A stretch of DNA of 7,200 bases from Gemmatimonadota bacterium (lineage in GTDB: Bacteria > Gemmatimonadota > Gemmatimonadetes > Palauibacterales > Palauibacteraceae), in NCBI GenBank assembly GCA_023554435.1, contig JAMJQV010000105.1:1-7200 (forward strand), in the 5' to 3' direction. The notes below the pieces were generated by a model. It saw only the letters and a program-made list of their open reading frames with translations, was not told the DNA's origin and did not search any database. Positions 5,847 through 7,200 of the stretch are shown here, one piece after another. The translations under genes were made by a program, and so were the position numbers. Position 1 is the stretch's first letter; every line of letters begins with the position of its first letter.

Positions 5847-7200
5847 CACTTCGCTCCGTTCGTGTCTTCAATCGCCTGGCGATACAGCTGCTCGTATTCG
5901 AGTCCGCTGCGGCGCCACGAGAAGTCGGTTTTCATCCCCGCCCGCCGAACCCCGTCCAGCAGGGAAGCCTCTGAATAGAGGTCACGGGCGAAATCCACTG
6001 CCCACGAGAGGGCGGGCGCGTCGAAGTGATCGAACACCACGCCCGTCGCTTCGCCGGCCTCGAGGGCCGTGGGGGACGCGTGCGTCACACTGTCGGCCAG
6101 GCCGCCCGTACGGTGGACGATGGGCGGCGTGCCGTATCGCTGGCTGATCATCTGGTTCAGTCCGCAGGGCTCGAACTCGGAAGGCATGAGAAAGAAGTCG
6201 GCCCCCGCCTCGATCCGGTGCGCCAGCGCCTCGGAGAATTCCAATCGGGCCGCCACGTTCGAGTGCCGAGCCGCCAGTTCGGCGACCAGGAGCTCATACC
6301 GGGACTCGCCCGTGCCGAGGAAGACGAACTGCGCATCCCGATCGACCAGGTCGTCTCCCAACTGGTCGACCAGAGACAGACCCTTCTGGCCGACGAGGCG
6401 CGAGACCATCCCGAACAATGGCGTGTCCGGTTCAGCGGGCAGGTCCACCTCCGCCTGTAGAGCTTCCTTGCAGGCGCGCTTACCGCTCATGTCGGTGAGG
6501 CCGTAGTTCTCGGCCAGGTACGGGTCCGCCTCGGGATTCCATGTCTCCGTGTCGATCCCGTTCAGGATGCCCGTGACGGGTGGGTCCAGGTTCGCGATCC
6601 AGCGGTCGAGGCCGAAGCCGAACCGGGGAAGCCCTATCTCGTGCGCGTACCGGGGGCTCACGGTCGTAACCCGATCTGCCGCCAGGATGCCCCCCTTGAG
6701 GAGGCTCACCCCTGTACCCTGCTCCAGGACATCCGAGTCTGGCAGGCCCGCCGCCGTCGCCGCGATCGATGGGAACGACCCCTGGTAGGCCATGTTGTGG
6801 ATCGTGAGAACGGTGGCCGGAGCCGCCCCCCCCTCGAACCCGTCACGCACGAATACGGGCGCGAGTGCGGCCTGCCAGTCGTGTGCGTGGACTACGTCAG
6901 GTCGCCAGTCGAAGGCTCTCGCCGCTCCGAGAGCGCCGCGAACCAGTGTCGCGAAACGCAGCGCGTTGTCCGGATAGTCGCCGTCGGCCGTGCCGTACAG
7001 ACCCGCCCGGTCGAACAGATCCGGCGCATCCACCCACCACACTTCGAACCCGGCCGCCGCCATGGAGGAGCGTACCGCGAACGCTGGACCCGGCCCCGAC
7101 GACACCTCGACGGCGGTAGCATCGACCTCCGGTCCAGCGGCGTTCAGGTCACGATAGAGCGGCAAGGCGAGGGCTACATCGTGACCCGCGGCAACCAGGT
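5846..7200 (-). CDS. glgA: Glycogen synthase, ADP-glucose type (5' end outside window)
   Basis: There are 450 visible residues, open to the window edge. The N-terminal 30 or so residues, including the substrate-binding KTGG motif, lie outside. The visible part begins LVAAGHDVALALPLYRDLN, the usual end of the first alpha-beta unit, so a TTG at 7165 is not the true start. It is a GT5 glycosyltransferase with the GT-B fold, transferring glucose from ADP-glucose to the non-reducing end of alpha-1,4-glucan. N-terminal domain marks, counted from the first visible residue, are DVVHAHDWQAA (101-111), TIHNMAYQGSFP (132-143) and LLKGGILAADRVTTVSPRYAHEI. The interdomain region has ILNGIDTETWNP (211-222). 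The C-terminal domain has GMVSRLVGQKG with Arg266 and Lys272 of the phosphate-binding site, SEFEPCGLNQM with the Glu matching catalytic Glu377 of E. coli GlgA, and HRTGGLADSV (362-371). It closes with DFSWRRSGLEYEQLYRQA. It is intact as far as seen. It is the upstream gene of the glgA-glgC pair, the stop TGA at 5848-5846 overlapping the glgC ATG by one base. Confidence 0.97.
   Translation of the reverse strand, partial: LVAAGHDVALALPLYRDLNAAGPEVDATAVEVSSGPGPAFAVRSSMAAAGFEVWWVDAPDLFDRAGLYGTADGDYPDNALRFATLVRGALGAARAFDWRPDVVHAHDWQAALAPVFVRDGFEGGAAPATVLTIHNMAYQGSFPSIAATAAGLPDSDVLEQGTGVSLLKGGILAADRVTTVSPRYAHEIGLPRFGFGLDRWIANLDPPVTGILNGIDTETWNPEADPYLAENYGLTDMSGKRACKEALQAEVDLPAEPDTPLFGMVSRLVGQKGLSLVDQLGDDLVDRDAQFVFLGTGESRYELLVAELAARHSNVAARLEFSEALAHRIEAGADFFLMPSEFEPCGLNQMISQRYGTPPIVHRTGGLADSVTHASPTALEAGEATGVVFDHFDAPALSWAVDFARDLYSEASLLDGVRRAGMKTDFSWRRSGLEYEQLYRQAIEDTNGAK
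5854..5857 (-). promoter_or_regulatory. Shine-Dalgarno site for glgC inside the end of glgA
   Basis: On the minus strand GGAG (5857-5854) lies 7 bases before the ATG at 5846 and only 4 before the alternative GTG at 5849, so it favours the ATG. It lies within the last codons of glgA, so glgC translation should be coupled to glgA. Confidence 0.65.
6826..6833 (-). repeat. Run of eight G in the glgA coding strand
   Basis: Eight consecutive C on the plus strand, read as eight G in glgA codons for Glu-Gly-Gly-Ala. GlgA homology continues in the same frame on both sides, so the assembled length is in frame. Such runs can slip in replication or sequencing. Confidence 0.8.

Overview
This is a high-GC bacterial chromosomal window. 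The coding sequences use mostly G or C at third codon positions, spacers are short, and no mobile element, phage gene, RNA gene or CRISPR array is visible. One protein has a lipobox, which fits a diderm bacterium. The actinobacterial-type GlgC, the lipoprotein style and the base composition would suit Gemmatimonadota or a similar environmental high-GC phylum. That placement is an inference, and no marker gene here decides it.

Layout, left to right. (1) Positions 1-236 (+) hold the C-terminal end of an M23/LytM-type cell-wall peptidase, cut by the window edge. A terminator-like hairpin follows at 296-316. (2) A plausible sigma-70 promoter (353-381) and Shine-Dalgarno (419-422) lead into a lipoprotein gene (430-1194, +), whose product has beta-rich ends separated by a long coiled coil. 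A very stable 14-bp hairpin (1212-1246) follows. (3) A full-length bifunctional enoyl-CoA hydratase/3-hydroxyacyl-CoA dehydrogenase of the FadJ/FadB type lies at 1325-3505 (+). (4) Only 34 bases later is a DUF402 protein (about 3540-4565, +) fused to five predicted membrane helices. (5) On the opposite strand and convergent is a glycogen operon, with glgA (5846-7200, 5' end outside the window) followed by glgC (4623-5846). Their stop and start codons overlap as TGATG.

How the genes work together. GlgC makes ADP-glucose and GlgA polymerises it into alpha-1,4-glucan, so the minus-strand pair is the committed part of glycogen synthesis. The plus-strand FadJ-like enzyme carries out the two middle steps of fatty-acid beta-oxidation, and no thiolase partner is in view. 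Its downstream neighbour is probably co-transcribed, but its substrate is unknown.

Most of the window is ordinary metabolism. The least conventional items are the membrane-anchored DUF402 protein, the split-domain coiled-coil lipoprotein, a perfect 18-bp palindrome inside fadJ, and possible RNA structure over the putative GTG start of the DUF402 gene. No clearly new multi-gene system is visible.
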